From: Rhodoferax sp.
Lineage (GTDB): Bacteria > Pseudomonadota > Gammaproteobacteria > Burkholderiales > Burkholderiaceae_C
Length of the DNA: 38,507 nucleotides
Reading direction: 5' to 3'
NCBI RefSeq assembly: GCF_030646845.1
Contig: NZ_JAUSLE010000041.1
Span: 1 to 38,507, forward strand
Under the pieces are notes generated by a model that saw nothing but the letters and a program-made list of their open reading frames with translations, was not told the DNA's origin and made no database searches. How positions within the stretch are numbered: position 1 is the first letter of the stretch; every line of letters begins with the position of its first letter. Positions 8,658 through 15,680 of the stretch are shown one piece after another. The translations under genes and the position numbers were made by a program.

Positions 8658-10238
8658 TCATGGTGACCCTGTTTCGGCAAGCCTCAGCGCCATGTTCAAG
8701 GCATCCATGAACTCGCTGACTTTGATCGGCTTGGTGATGTAGCGCAGGAAACCTGCGGCCAACCCCTTTTGAATATCGTTTGGCATGGCATTGGCGCTGA
8801 TGGCCAGCACCGGGATGCACGCCGTGGCCGGATCTGCCTGCAGTAGTTTCAGCGCGTCAAAACCACTGATGCCAGGCAGACTGATGTCCATCAGGATCAC
8901 ATCGGGGCGATGAGCGCGCGCCAGCGCCAGGCCCAGATCGGCATCGCTGGCGCTGAGCATCCGTATGTGCGGATGGCCCCCGACAATTTGCGCGATCAGC
9001 ATCAGGTTGGACGGGTTGTCTTCCACGCACAGCAGGGTCCGCCGCGCACCGTCTCTTTGCCCGTGCTGCGCAGCTTCGGCGGCGATGGCCTGGTCCGCGC
9101 CAGGGTCTGGCATCACATCGCGGTTCAATTCGATCCAGAACACAGTGCCGACGCCGAGCGTGCTTTCAACACCGATTTCGCCGCCCATCAGTTCAACCAG
9201 TTGTTTGGTCACCACCAGGCCAATGCCGGTGCCGGGCTCTGCACTGGCCTCTTGCCCCAAGCGGTTGAACGGCTCAAACAAATGGGCCAGATTGTCCACG
9301 GACAAGCCCGCACCGCTGTCTTTGACGCTGATGCGTATGCGCCCCGGCTTGCCCTCGGTGCAATGCACTTCAATCGTTCCCCGTTCGCGGTTGTATTTGA
9401 TGGCGTTGGACAGCAGGTTGAGCAGAACCTGTTTGACCCGGATGCGATCGGCATTGGCAAACCAGGTGTTGTCAAATGGGAGAAAAGTGACCTGGACATC
9501 GCGTTGTTGCGCCTGCGGCTCGATCATCGCCTGGCATTCGCGCATCACATCGATCAGCAACACCGCTTCCGGCGACACAGGCAACTTGCCGGACTCAATC
9601 ACCGCGAGGTCAAGAACCTGGTCAATCAGGCTTAGCAGATACCAACCCGCCTGAAGAATCTGGGCGATGTTCGCGCTTTGGGTGGGTGTGGGTGGGTGCG
9701 AATCCAACTCCATCAATTGGGCGAATCCGAGAATGGCATTGAGCGGTGTGCGTAGCTCGTGGCTCATGCTGGACAAGAAGTCCGACTTGGCGAGGTTGGC
9801 TTTTTCCGCCACGCTTTTGGCGCGCTCGAGCTGAACCTGGGCCAGTTCGAGCCGTGCAGTCAGTTTTTGTGCGTCCATGGTCGCAATGACCAGCTGCGCG
9901 TTGGCCTGCTGCAGCATGAGCATTTGCTCGTCCGACGCGGCCTGCAGGGCGGTGGCCACGCGTATTTCTCCCTCGCGCGAGGTGGCCTCGCCTTCGCGCA
10001 GATGGGCCGCGTCTTCACGCGAGGCGGCGGCGTCCTCGCGCGAGAGCGCTGCATCTTCCCGCGCCGTGGCTGAATTTTCACGGCCCAAAACAGCCGCTTC
10101 ATCGTCGATGACGGCTCTTTCGCGGCGGGTTATGTCAGTTTTGGCAACCTCTAACAAGCTGACCTGGCGCTGGCCTGCCGTGCCGGGCTGAGTTGGATCA
10201 ACGGCATCAACGGCACCGGCAGGGTCGGAGCTGACCAT
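8658..10238 (-). CDS. Hybrid histidine kinase with C-terminal receiver
   Basis: A 526-aa cytoplasmic kinase. Residues about 38-94 are eight xxREDAA-type heptads followed by LMLQQANAQLVIATMDA, the same module as in the downstream GGDEF-EAL protein. The HisKA domain has phosphoacceptor H160 in SMSHELRTPLN. The ATPase domain has LLSNAIKYN, DSGAG and GTGIGL. The receiver has E406/D407, phosphoacceptor D451 in LMDISLPG and K503. No PAS, GAF or membrane sensor is seen, so the signal must come through the coiled coil or from the KaiC-like partner. The ATG (10236-10238) overlaps the TGA stop of the KaiC-like gene by one base, so translation is probably coupled; an in-frame GTG lies one codon earlier. 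Confidence 0.95.
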   Translation of the reverse strand: MVSSDPAGAVDAVDPTQPGTAGQRQVSLLEVAKTDITRRERAVIDDEAAVLGRENSATAREDAALSREDAAASREDAAHLREGEATSREGEIRVATALQAASDEQMLMLQQANAQLVIATMDAQKLTARLELAQVQLERAKSVAEKANLAKSDFLSSMSHELRTPLNAILGFAQLMELDSHPPTPTQSANIAQILQAGWYLLSLIDQVLDLAVIESGKLPVSPEAVLLIDVMRECQAMIEPQAQQRDVQVTFLPFDNTWFANADRIRVKQVLLNLLSNAIKYNRERGTIEVHCTEGKPGRIRISVKDSGAGLSVDNLAHLFEPFNRLGQEASAEPGTGIGLVVTKQLVELMGGEIGVESTLGVGTVFWIELNRDVMPDPGADQAIAAEAAQHGQRDGARRTLLCVEDNPSNLMLIAQIVGGHPHIRMLSASDADLGLALARAHRPDVILMDISLPGISGFDALKLLQADPATACIPVLAISANAMPNDIQKGLAAGFLRYITKPIKVSEFMDALNMALRLAETGSP

Positions 10239-11731
10239 CACGGGCGGCCTTCATCCGAGGGTTCGCCCGCCGGCAGGACCGTGGGCTTGCCGGTCATGAT
10301 GCCGGCATAGTCGGACAAAGTCTCTCCAATGACGATGCCGTCTTCGGTGATGCTGAACAACCGGATGTCCTTGCTGTGCGCGCTGGCACGGACCTTGATG
10401 ACGGAGATGGCGCGCTGGAATTGGCTCTTAATCTCGACATAACGCTGCACGATGATCGCGTCAGCCAGGAAAGCGCTGCCGAAGGGGCTGAAGCGCAGGT
10501 CGGTGTATCGGTCCTCCAGCTCGGAGGTCATCAGAATAGTCACGCCCATGCTGGTGAGCTCGGCAATCATCCGGTACAAGGATCCACGGAAGTCTTCGCT
10601 GAACTCGGGTGCCAGGGCCAGTTCAAACCCAGACAGAGAATCAATGACCACGCGCTTGGCCTGCATCCGGTTGATCATTTCGATCAGATCATTCAGCGTC
10701 TCGTCAATGGATAAATCCAGGGAACGTGTGTCGATCACCCCCACATGTCCATCCTTGATCATCGAATGCAGCTTCATGTTGCCCAGCAGCTGGCTCGGGC
10801 TTTTCTCAAACGCGGCAATCACACCGGGTTCGCCCCGGCGTATGCCTTCGGCCAGAAATTCCGTCGCCAGGACGGTTTTCCCGGAACCGGAGGGCCCGAC
10901 CACCAGCAGCGAATAGCCAACCGGCAGGCCGCCGCCCAGCATGTCGTCCAGGCCCGGGGTTCCCATCGGAATGCGGGCGACTCCAAACGGAACACTGGAC
11001 CGTGCCTCAGGTGCCAGACTTTGTTTGATGATCGCACGCGGAAAAACCTGAACGCCCTGGTCGCTGATGCGAAACGTGTGAAGGCCCGGGGCCTGGGCTT
11101 GGCCCCGCATTTTGACCACCTGCATCTTGCGCACCATGGAGTTACGGTGCAAGTTTTGCGAAAGCCACAAAATGCCATCGGCCACGGTAAAGACCGGGCT
11201 GGACTCCGATTCCGGCATCAAATATTCGCCGATCAGAAAGGTGGTGGCCTGCCAGCTGGTCATCTGCATGCCCAGGCGTTGCACAAATCGCTGCAGATCG
11301 GACGCCCCCTGCTCGTTCTGCCTGCCAGACTGCACCACGGACCGGAACGAATCAACAAACACCAGACTGGGCGCGTAGGCCTGCACCTCTTGCGCAATGC
11401 GCGACAAGACGCGGTCAAAATCGCCGTCCAGCAGGTCGGCCGACAGGTTGACGAAGCGGATCGATTGATTGACCTTGTCGATATCGAAAAACGGAAACTG
11501 CTGCTGGTAGCGCAGCATCTTCAGGGCGGGTTCCCCGAGCACCGTGAAGAACAGTGCCCGGCTGGTCGGGCTGGCCAGCGAGAACATGATCTGGTGGGCG
11601 AGCGTTGTTTTTCCACTTCCGGGCGTGCCCGCAATCAGGTTGAACGAGAACTCCGGTAGCCCCCCACCCAGCAAGTTGTCCAGACCCGGAACGCCCGTTT
11701 TCAGACGACGTATGTTTACCTTGTTACTCAT
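10238..11731 (-). CDS. KaiC-like double RecA-fold ATPase
   Basis: A 497-aa protein with two KaiC domains. Walker A motifs are GTPGSGKT (35-42) and GPSGSGKT (279-286); Walker B aspartates are D127 (VFVDS) and D364 (VVIDS). The clock-type catalytic Glu pairs are altered: domain 1 has G66-E67 and domain 2 has E309-K310. The position of the cyanobacterial autophosphorylation sites (Ser-Thr before ITDTII) reads A420-F421 before LADAII, so clock-like phosphorylation is not expected. No KaiA or KaiB gene is nearby. Its ATG lies inside the overlap ATGAGTAA with the upstream gene, and its stop overlaps the kinase start. The arrangement suggests an ATP-driven switch controlling the kinase. Confidence 0.93.
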   Translation of the reverse strand: MSNKVNIRRLKTGVPGLDNLLGGGLPEFSFNLIAGTPGSGKTTLAHQIMFSLASPTSRALFFTVLGEPALKMLRYQQQFPFFDIDKVNQSIRFVNLSADLLDGDFDRVLSRIAQEVQAYAPSLVFVDSFRSVVQSGRQNEQGASDLQRFVQRLGMQMTSWQATTFLIGEYLMPESESSPVFTVADGILWLSQNLHRNSMVRKMQVVKMRGQAQAPGLHTFRISDQGVQVFPRAIIKQSLAPEARSSVPFGVARIPMGTPGLDDMLGGGLPVGYSLLVVGPSGSGKTVLATEFLAEGIRRGEPGVIAAFEKSPSQLLGNMKLHSMIKDGHVGVIDTRSLDLSIDETLNDLIEMINRMQAKRVVIDSLSGFELALAPEFSEDFRGSLYRMIAELTSMGVTILMTSELEDRYTDLRFSPFGSAFLADAIIVQRYVEIKSQFQRAISVIKVRASAHSKDIRLFSITEDGIVIGETLSDYAGIMTGKPTVLPAGEPSDEGRP

Positions 11732-12146
11732 GTGTCAATTCCTTGTCGGCCGTACCTTGAATATCAATATCCCAAGCCGATTCCAAAATACGGGCGGTCA
11801 ATGGCCCGCCTACCAGCGAGGCCAGGATGTCGGTGAATGTGATTAGTAGCAGACTGTTGGCTTCGCCCGCGATTGCAGGCGTTTGGGCTTCGAGGCTTGT
11901 TTTCAGGTCTGCAAACCGCGGCGCGGTCTGCGACGCCCCAGAACTGGTCGCCAGCCAGGGGTAGCTTGCCTGACTCAGGAACACACTTCTCGCATAAAGG
12001 GAATCAAAACCAGCGTCACCGACGATCAAAATGATCTGGGTGGCCATCCGCGACCAGTAGCCAATGGCGGCATCAGCAACCTTGTCAGTGTGCCCCGCCA
12101 TAAGGCTTTTTATCCGCTGGCGCCTCAACAAGTCACTGGTTTGCAT
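11724..12146 (-). CDS. Unknown 140-aa protein heading the KaiC-like operon
   Basis: Not recognised. It is a soluble-looking mixed protein: a short basic N terminus (LLRRQRIKSL), a segment WSRMATQIILIVGDAGFDSLY, then YARSVFLSQASYPWL, and a C-terminal stretch SLLLITFTDILASLVGGPLT. There is no signal peptide or clear membrane helix. It ends in the ATGAGTAA overlap with the KaiC-like start, so the two are probably translated together. By position it could be a regulator or adaptor of the ATPase, in the place where kaiB might stand, but it shows no thioredoxin-like KaiB motif. There is no strong ribosome site before the ATG at 12146; a later in-frame ATG (M16) is possible. Confidence 0.75.
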   Translation of the reverse strand: MQTSDLLRRQRIKSLMAGHTDKVADAAIGYWSRMATQIILIVGDAGFDSLYARSVFLSQASYPWLATSSGASQTAPRFADLKTSLEAQTPAIAGEANSLLLITFTDILASLVGGPLTARILESAWDIDIQGTADKELTHE

Positions 12147-12240
12147 AAAGAATCAAAAAGAACGGTGCAGTGTCCACGGCGTGGTGGGTTGCATTGGCTA
12201 TTGGAAGTGTTCAACGTGTAGTGCCCAGCATAGCTTAATC

Positions 12241-12675
12241 TCAGTTGTTGGCAATGAATCGATCCGCTCGGGCCGCTTGCAGCACTGCGGATGGATCGGT
12301 GTCCAGCATGTCCGCCGGGATACGCTGCGCAAGCCACGGGTTGGCTTGCGCAAACCAGCTCGCCAGCTCCCAAGGGTCGTAGACCGGCGTCAACTCCGCA
12401 AAGACCTGGCTCAGTTCCGGCCGGCGCGTCATGTCAAGACGGTTGAATTGAAACAAAGGGAGCCATGTTTTTGATTGCCAATTGAAACCCATCAACTCCC
12501 TGTCGGCGAGCCATCCGGCAATCGTATCGGCATCGGGCCCACAGCACAGCCTTGACAAAGCGACTACCTCGCGCTCCCGCGCCAGCCCACCGCTGTCGCG
12601 GTAGACGTCGAGCATGGCAACAAATTGGTGGTCTGCACGACCCTGCTGGGGGTGGGGGATGGAAACGTTTTGCAT
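12241..12675 (-). CDS. DUF2384-like (MbcA/ParS/Xre-type) protein, orphan
   Basis: A 144-aa protein. The start at 12675 is chosen because GGAG lies about 5 nt before the ATG; a longer frame to 12861 lacks support. The C-terminal part (DPWELASWFAQANPWLAQRI, then PADMLDTDPSAVLQAARAD) resembles the toxin-binding domain of MbcA/ParS/Xre antitoxins, where a W-x-x-x-PN-x-L segment is followed by PxDLL. That similarity is from memory and moderate. No RES-type toxin gene sits beside it, so it may be an orphan or a non-toxin relative. It lies just upstream of the KaiC-like operon on the same strand but has a 94-bp gap to it. The N-terminal half (FVAMLDVYRDSGG) is not recognised. Confidence 0.65.
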   Translation of the reverse strand: MQNVSIPHPQQGRADHQFVAMLDVYRDSGGLAREREVVALSRLCCGPDADTIAGWLADRELMGFNWQSKTWLPLFQFNRLDMTRRPELSQVFAELTPVYDPWELASWFAQANPWLAQRIPADMLDTDPSAVLQAARADRFIANN

Positions 12676-12897
12676 GGAGACTCCAGATCGACAAAAGCAT
12701 GGCATGGGCCACGCTGGCCCGAGCGGTAGAACACCTATACAGAGAGGCACGTTATTTGAGGCCACGTCATTCGTCTGTTCGTTTGCGCACGGACCGTCAA
12801 AAACCCATCCGGTAACGTTGCCTCTGAATCCATGAGCGACCTGCAACTGCGCCTCATGCATGATTCACCACCGCTTGTCACTCTGCAAGGAACATCC

Positions 12898-12957
12898 ATG
12901 AACGCCTGTCTACCACCCCCCTGCGCTTGCCCTTCGGACCCCGGGAGCCGGCCGTGA
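12898..12957 (+). CDS. Possible 19-codon leader ORF, Cys/Pro-rich
   Basis: ATG at 12898 with AAGG 7 nt upstream opens the frame MNACLPPPCACPSDPGSRP, ending at TGA (12955-12957). That stop overlaps the GTG (12954) proposed as start of the flavodoxin-fold gene, so translation could be coupled. Three of 19 residues are cysteine. Alternatively the ATG is the true start of the large gene and a one-base indel or sequencing error breaks the frame, since the neighbouring frame continues without stop into the large gene. Confidence 0.4.
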   Translation: MNACLPPPCACPSDPGSRP

Positions 12958-14024
12958 TCGAGATTCGCAAGGGCCAGGCCCCCGCGCCAATTGATCGGGC
13001 GGAATTCAGTCGGCGGTTTCGTGCCAGCTTCATTGACCCGGCGTTCCGCGCCGAGGACACCTCCATCGCGCGGCTTGAAGACATCGCCTGGGACGCTTAC
13101 ATGGAAGGCCGCAAAGCACCGTTCACGCAAAAGGCAGGCCCGGGCTATGCCGACCCCGACTACGACTTGTCCACTGAATGGATTGCCACCAGACAGCGGA
13201 TCGAAGCGGCCCAGCAGGCTTGGGCTGACCCGGCCGGCCCATCCCGGGTATTGCTGGTCTGCGGCTCGGCGCGCAACGACGGCACCTGCCCGGGCGAAAT
13301 ATCCAAGAGCTTTCGGCTGCTGCAAATCGCGCAGGACACGCTGGAGCGGGCCAACATCAAGGTCGATGTGCTGGACCTGAGCCTGGTCACCTCGGACTAC
13401 GCGCGCCACATTCATCCCTGCAAGGGCTGCGTATCAACCGCCATGCCCTTGTGCCATTGGCCCTGCAGCTGCTACCCCAACCATGCGCTCGGCCAGACCC
13501 ATGACTGGATGGCGGAGATTTACGAGCGCTGGGCTGCGGCCCATGCGGTGCTCATCGTGTCGCCCGTGTACTGGTACCAAAGCCCCAGCCCCTTGAAGCT
13601 GATGATCGACCGGCTGGTGTGTGCCGATGGCGGCAATCCCGATCCCACCTCAACCTCGGGCAAAAAAGCCGGTAAAGCGAAAGACCTCGAGCTGGCAGGC
13701 TGGGACTACCCCCAGCATCTGGCCGGGCGCGCCTACGGCCTGATCGTGCACGGCGACGTGACCGGGGTCGAAGGCTCGCGCCGGGCCCTGTCAGACTGGC
13801 TCGACTGGATGGGTTTTATCGATGCGGGTGCGCAGGCCCGGCTGGACCGCTATATCGGCTACTACGAACCCTATGCCACCAGTCACGAGGCCCTGGACCG
13901 GGACGAGGCGGTACAGGAAGAAGCGCGCAACGTGGCGCGCGCGGTGGCCAAGGCGGTGGTCGAGCTGCGTGCCGGGCGCCTGCAGGCGGCGCAGCCCCGG
14001 CTGTCACGTCCACGGCCCAAGTAG
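12954..14024 (+). CDS. Flavodoxin-fold NADPH-dependent FMN reductase-like protein
   Basis: About 356 aa. The central domain begins VLLVCGSARNDGTCPGE, the phosphate-binding loop of NADPH-dependent FMN reductase-type flavoproteins, and continues with VSPVYWYQSPSPLKLMIDRL, the typical flavin-loop segment. An unusual cysteine-rich insert, HPCKGCVSTAMPLCHWPCSC, follows the second strand and could bind metal or act in redox. The N-terminal ~90 residues before the fold are not recognised, and a Lys-rich insert (SGKKAGKAKD) follows the flavin loop. The GTG start has GGGAG 6 nt upstream; a TTG at 12927 and an out-of-frame ATG at 12898 are alternatives. The substrate is unknown. Confidence 0.8.
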   Translation: MIEIRKGQAPAPIDRAEFSRRFRASFIDPAFRAEDTSIARLEDIAWDAYMEGRKAPFTQKAGPGYADPDYDLSTEWIATRQRIEAAQQAWADPAGPSRVLLVCGSARNDGTCPGEISKSFRLLQIAQDTLERANIKVDVLDLSLVTSDYARHIHPCKGCVSTAMPLCHWPCSCYPNHALGQTHDWMAEIYERWAAAHAVLIVSPVYWYQSPSPLKLMIDRLVCADGGNPDPTSTSGKKAGKAKDLELAGWDYPQHLAGRAYGLIVHGDVTGVEGSRRALSDWLDWMGFIDAGAQARLDRYIGYYEPYATSHEALDRDEAVQEEARNVARAVAKAVVELRAGRLQAAQPRLSRPRPK

Positions 14025-14043
14025 GCACGTTGCTGGCCTCATG

Positions 14044-14058
14044 TGTACGGCGTCGCAC
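14044..14058. promoter_or_regulatory. Inverted-repeat motif upstream of stress-type gene
   Basis: TGTACGGCGTCGCAC lies 72 bp before the ATG at 14131. It matches 13 of 15 bases of TGTGCGGTGTCGCAC at 15554, which has GTGCG/CGCAC arms. The shared sequence beside two stress-type loci suggests a common regulator site, but this is inference. Confidence 0.4.
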
Positions 14059-14130
14059 AGACCGTCCAGGAGATCCCGGGTAAGGTGAACTTGAATCCGT
14101 ATTGCACGGGTCATACCAAGGAGAAATGCC

Positions 14131-14670
14131 ATGGACGAGTATCGTCATCACTTGACAGGATTCTTTTCCAACCGCGACGCCGCTGAAGGCGCCTTTTCCA
14201 CGCTCGTCGAGCGGGGGTTGCCGCGCGAACGCCTTCAGATCTTCGAGACTGACTCGGCCACGTCTGCACCTGCGCCGAAAGAGGACAGCAACGCTGTGCT
14301 GAAGGACGTGGTGGTGGACGGCGCCATCGGAACCGCGGTTGGGGCCGGCATCGGCGCGCTGGCGCAGGTGGCGCTGGTGGCGGCGAACGTGAGTCTGTTC
14401 ATCGCCAGCCCGCTGCTCGCGCCGCTCGTGATGCTGGGCTGGGGTGCCAGCATCGGTGGCTTGCTGGGCGCCACCGCAGGCGCAGTAACCAGCGCGGCAC
14501 CCGACGTGGGGAAGAAGGAAGGCTGGCTATCGGCGCTGGTTCGCGATGCCATTGGAAGCGGCCAGATCGTGTTGGTGGTGGACGCTCGCACGGAGCAGGA
14601 GACAGCGACCGCACGGGAGGTCATCCAGGAATCGGTTGGCGATTACAACGACATCCGCAGCACAAGCTGA
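14131..14670 (+). CDS. General-stress-type membrane protein (GSP17M-like N terminus)
   Basis: A 179-aa protein. The N-terminal segment (HLTGFFSNRDAAEGAFSTLV, then ERGLPRERLQIF) resembles the GSP17M/YflT-like domain in stress proteins, an alpha-beta module also seen near heat- and osmotic-stress genes. The middle (about residues 60-125) is a long Gly/Ala-rich hydrophobic region that probably forms two helices embedded in the membrane. The C-terminal part (VLVVDARTEQETATAREVIQ) forms another alpha-beta unit. AAGGAG lies 7 nt before the ATG. No enzymatic motif is visible; its role is unknown beyond the likely stress link. Confidence 0.75.
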   Translation: MDEYRHHLTGFFSNRDAAEGAFSTLVERGLPRERLQIFETDSATSAPAPKEDSNAVLKDVVVDGAIGTAVGAGIGALAQVALVAANVSLFIASPLLAPLVMLGWGASIGGLLGATAGAVTSAAPDVGKKEGWLSALVRDAIGSGQIVLVVDARTEQETATAREVIQESVGDYNDIRSTS

Positions 14671-14704
14671 ACGCGATTGTCCTGCCAGGCCCGCAGGTAA
14701 CCAG

Positions 14705-14935
14705 TCACACCATCGCGATCAGTTTTGCCACATCGTCGCGGCATTCAGTACATTTTCCGACAAGCAGCAGGTCGCCCGCTTTCACGACACCGGTGAAATT
14801 TGCAATGGTGACCTCATGACGGCATTTTCCGCACCAGACATTGGAGAGCAACGATTTCTGGCGCTCCAGGGGAACGACTTCCCACAATCTGGATGCGGAA
14901 TCGGTGAATTTCGGAATGGATTCAACGCGCATCAT
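14705..14935 (-). CDS. Small zinc-ribbon protein
   Basis: A protein of about 75 residues with two CxxC motifs 31 residues apart (NVWCGKCRHE and LVGKCTECRDD), the pattern of a zinc ribbon. The start is taken at the ATGATG pair (14930-14935), with the second ATG equally possible; an upstream frame to 14992 lacks support. No ribosome site is clear. It lies between two stress-type genes and is convergent with the GSP17M-like gene. It could bind nucleic acid or another protein, but nothing decides this. Confidence 0.65.
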   Translation of the reverse strand: MMRVESIPKFTDSASRLWEVVPLERQKSLLSNVWCGKCRHEVTIANFTGVVKAGDLLLVGKCTECRDDVAKLIAMV

Positions 14936-15027
14936 GCAGTCGCAAAGACTTGCTGAATGAACGTGCACCGCAGGCGGGTGAAAAACCGGCATTCATCGCT
15001 TTCCCCACGGTGCCTTTCTTTCAATCA

Positions 15028-15441
15028 CTATCGACGTGAAATCAGCATGCCCACCAATACGCCAATGGCTGCAGCAATACCCACCGACTGGAGCGGACGC
15101 TCTTTCACATAATCGGTGGTGACATCAACGCCACGATTGAATTGCTGGCTCACGTCAGCTGTAACGCCCCTGGCCGCAACCTTGGTGGCTTCGACCTTCG
15201 CGAGGATGTTTTCTTTGGCCGCAATCAGTTCAAGCTCAGAAAAACTCGCCAGATTGGCGATCAAGTTGTCAAGGTCAGCTCGTAAGCCGGTCACTTCTTG
15301 ATGGGCGACGACGCCGATGTTTTTGCTGGCCGCTTTGGTGGCGTCCAACAGATTTGTTGCTGAAGTGGCCACCTGCGCGGCCATATTGCCGGCAGCCTCA
15401 GATGCTGTTTCACTCTTGCCGGTGTGGTTAAGATTTTCCAT
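15028..15441 (-). CDS. DUF883 / ElaB-YqjD family membrane protein
   Basis: A 137-aa protein with an Ala-rich helical N-terminal part and a C-terminal membrane anchor: DYVKERPLQSVGIAAAIGV, then LVGMLISRR. The ERPLQSVGIAAAIGxxxG signature is that of the ElaB/YqjD/YgaM family, tail-anchored inner-membrane proteins; E. coli YqjD and ElaB bind ribosomes in stationary phase. AGGAG precedes the ATG. The length is somewhat longer than E. coli YqjD. Neighbours of stress type agree with a stationary- or stress-phase role. Confidence 0.9.
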   Translation of the reverse strand: MENLNHTGKSETASEAAGNMAAQVATSATNLLDATKAASKNIGVVAHQEVTGLRADLDNLIANLASFSELELIAAKENILAKVEATKVAARGVTADVSQQFNRGVDVTTDYVKERPLQSVGIAAAIGVLVGMLISRR

Positions 15442-15553
15442 TGGTTTCTCCTGGGACTTGGGTAAGAAATGTCCGTGGCGACTTGCCTCCGGAACCCGGG
15501 CATGGCGCTTGCCACACCAAAGCTGAACCTTAAGGCAAAGGAGGGGCCCCGTA

Positions 15554-15568
15554 TGTGCGGTGTCGCAC
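15554..15568. promoter_or_regulatory. GTGCG-GTGT-CGCAC inverted repeat
   Basis: TGTGCGGTGTCGCAC lies midway in the divergent gap: 112 bp from the DUF883 start and 112 bp from the Spy-like start. It has perfect 5-bp arms and is 13/15 identical to the site at 14044. A shared regulatory site for the stress cluster is plausible but untested. Confidence 0.4.
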
Positions 15569-15595
15569 TTATGTCTGGATGGATTGCCACGAGTT

Positions 15596-15625
15596 GATTT
15601 GATGAGATTTGATTTTTGTCAAATC
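15596..15625 (+). promoter_or_regulatory. AT-rich repeat/inverted repeat upstream of Spy-like gene
   Basis: GATTTGAT occurs at 15596 and 15606 (10 bp apart), and the second copy pairs with CAAATC at 15620-15625 (8-nt loop). It lies 55-85 bp before the Spy-like start. It could be an operator or a weak hairpin; no regulator is identified. Confidence 0.3.
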
Positions 15626-15680
15626 CCGTCCTTCTCACGCCGACAAGATGCAGGTCCTGATCAACTCGAAGGAGTTCAAT

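Noticed and set aside
11724..12146. KaiB identity for the 140-aa protein
   Set aside because: It is longer than KaiB and shows none of the thioredoxin-like KaiB motifs; only its position suggested it.
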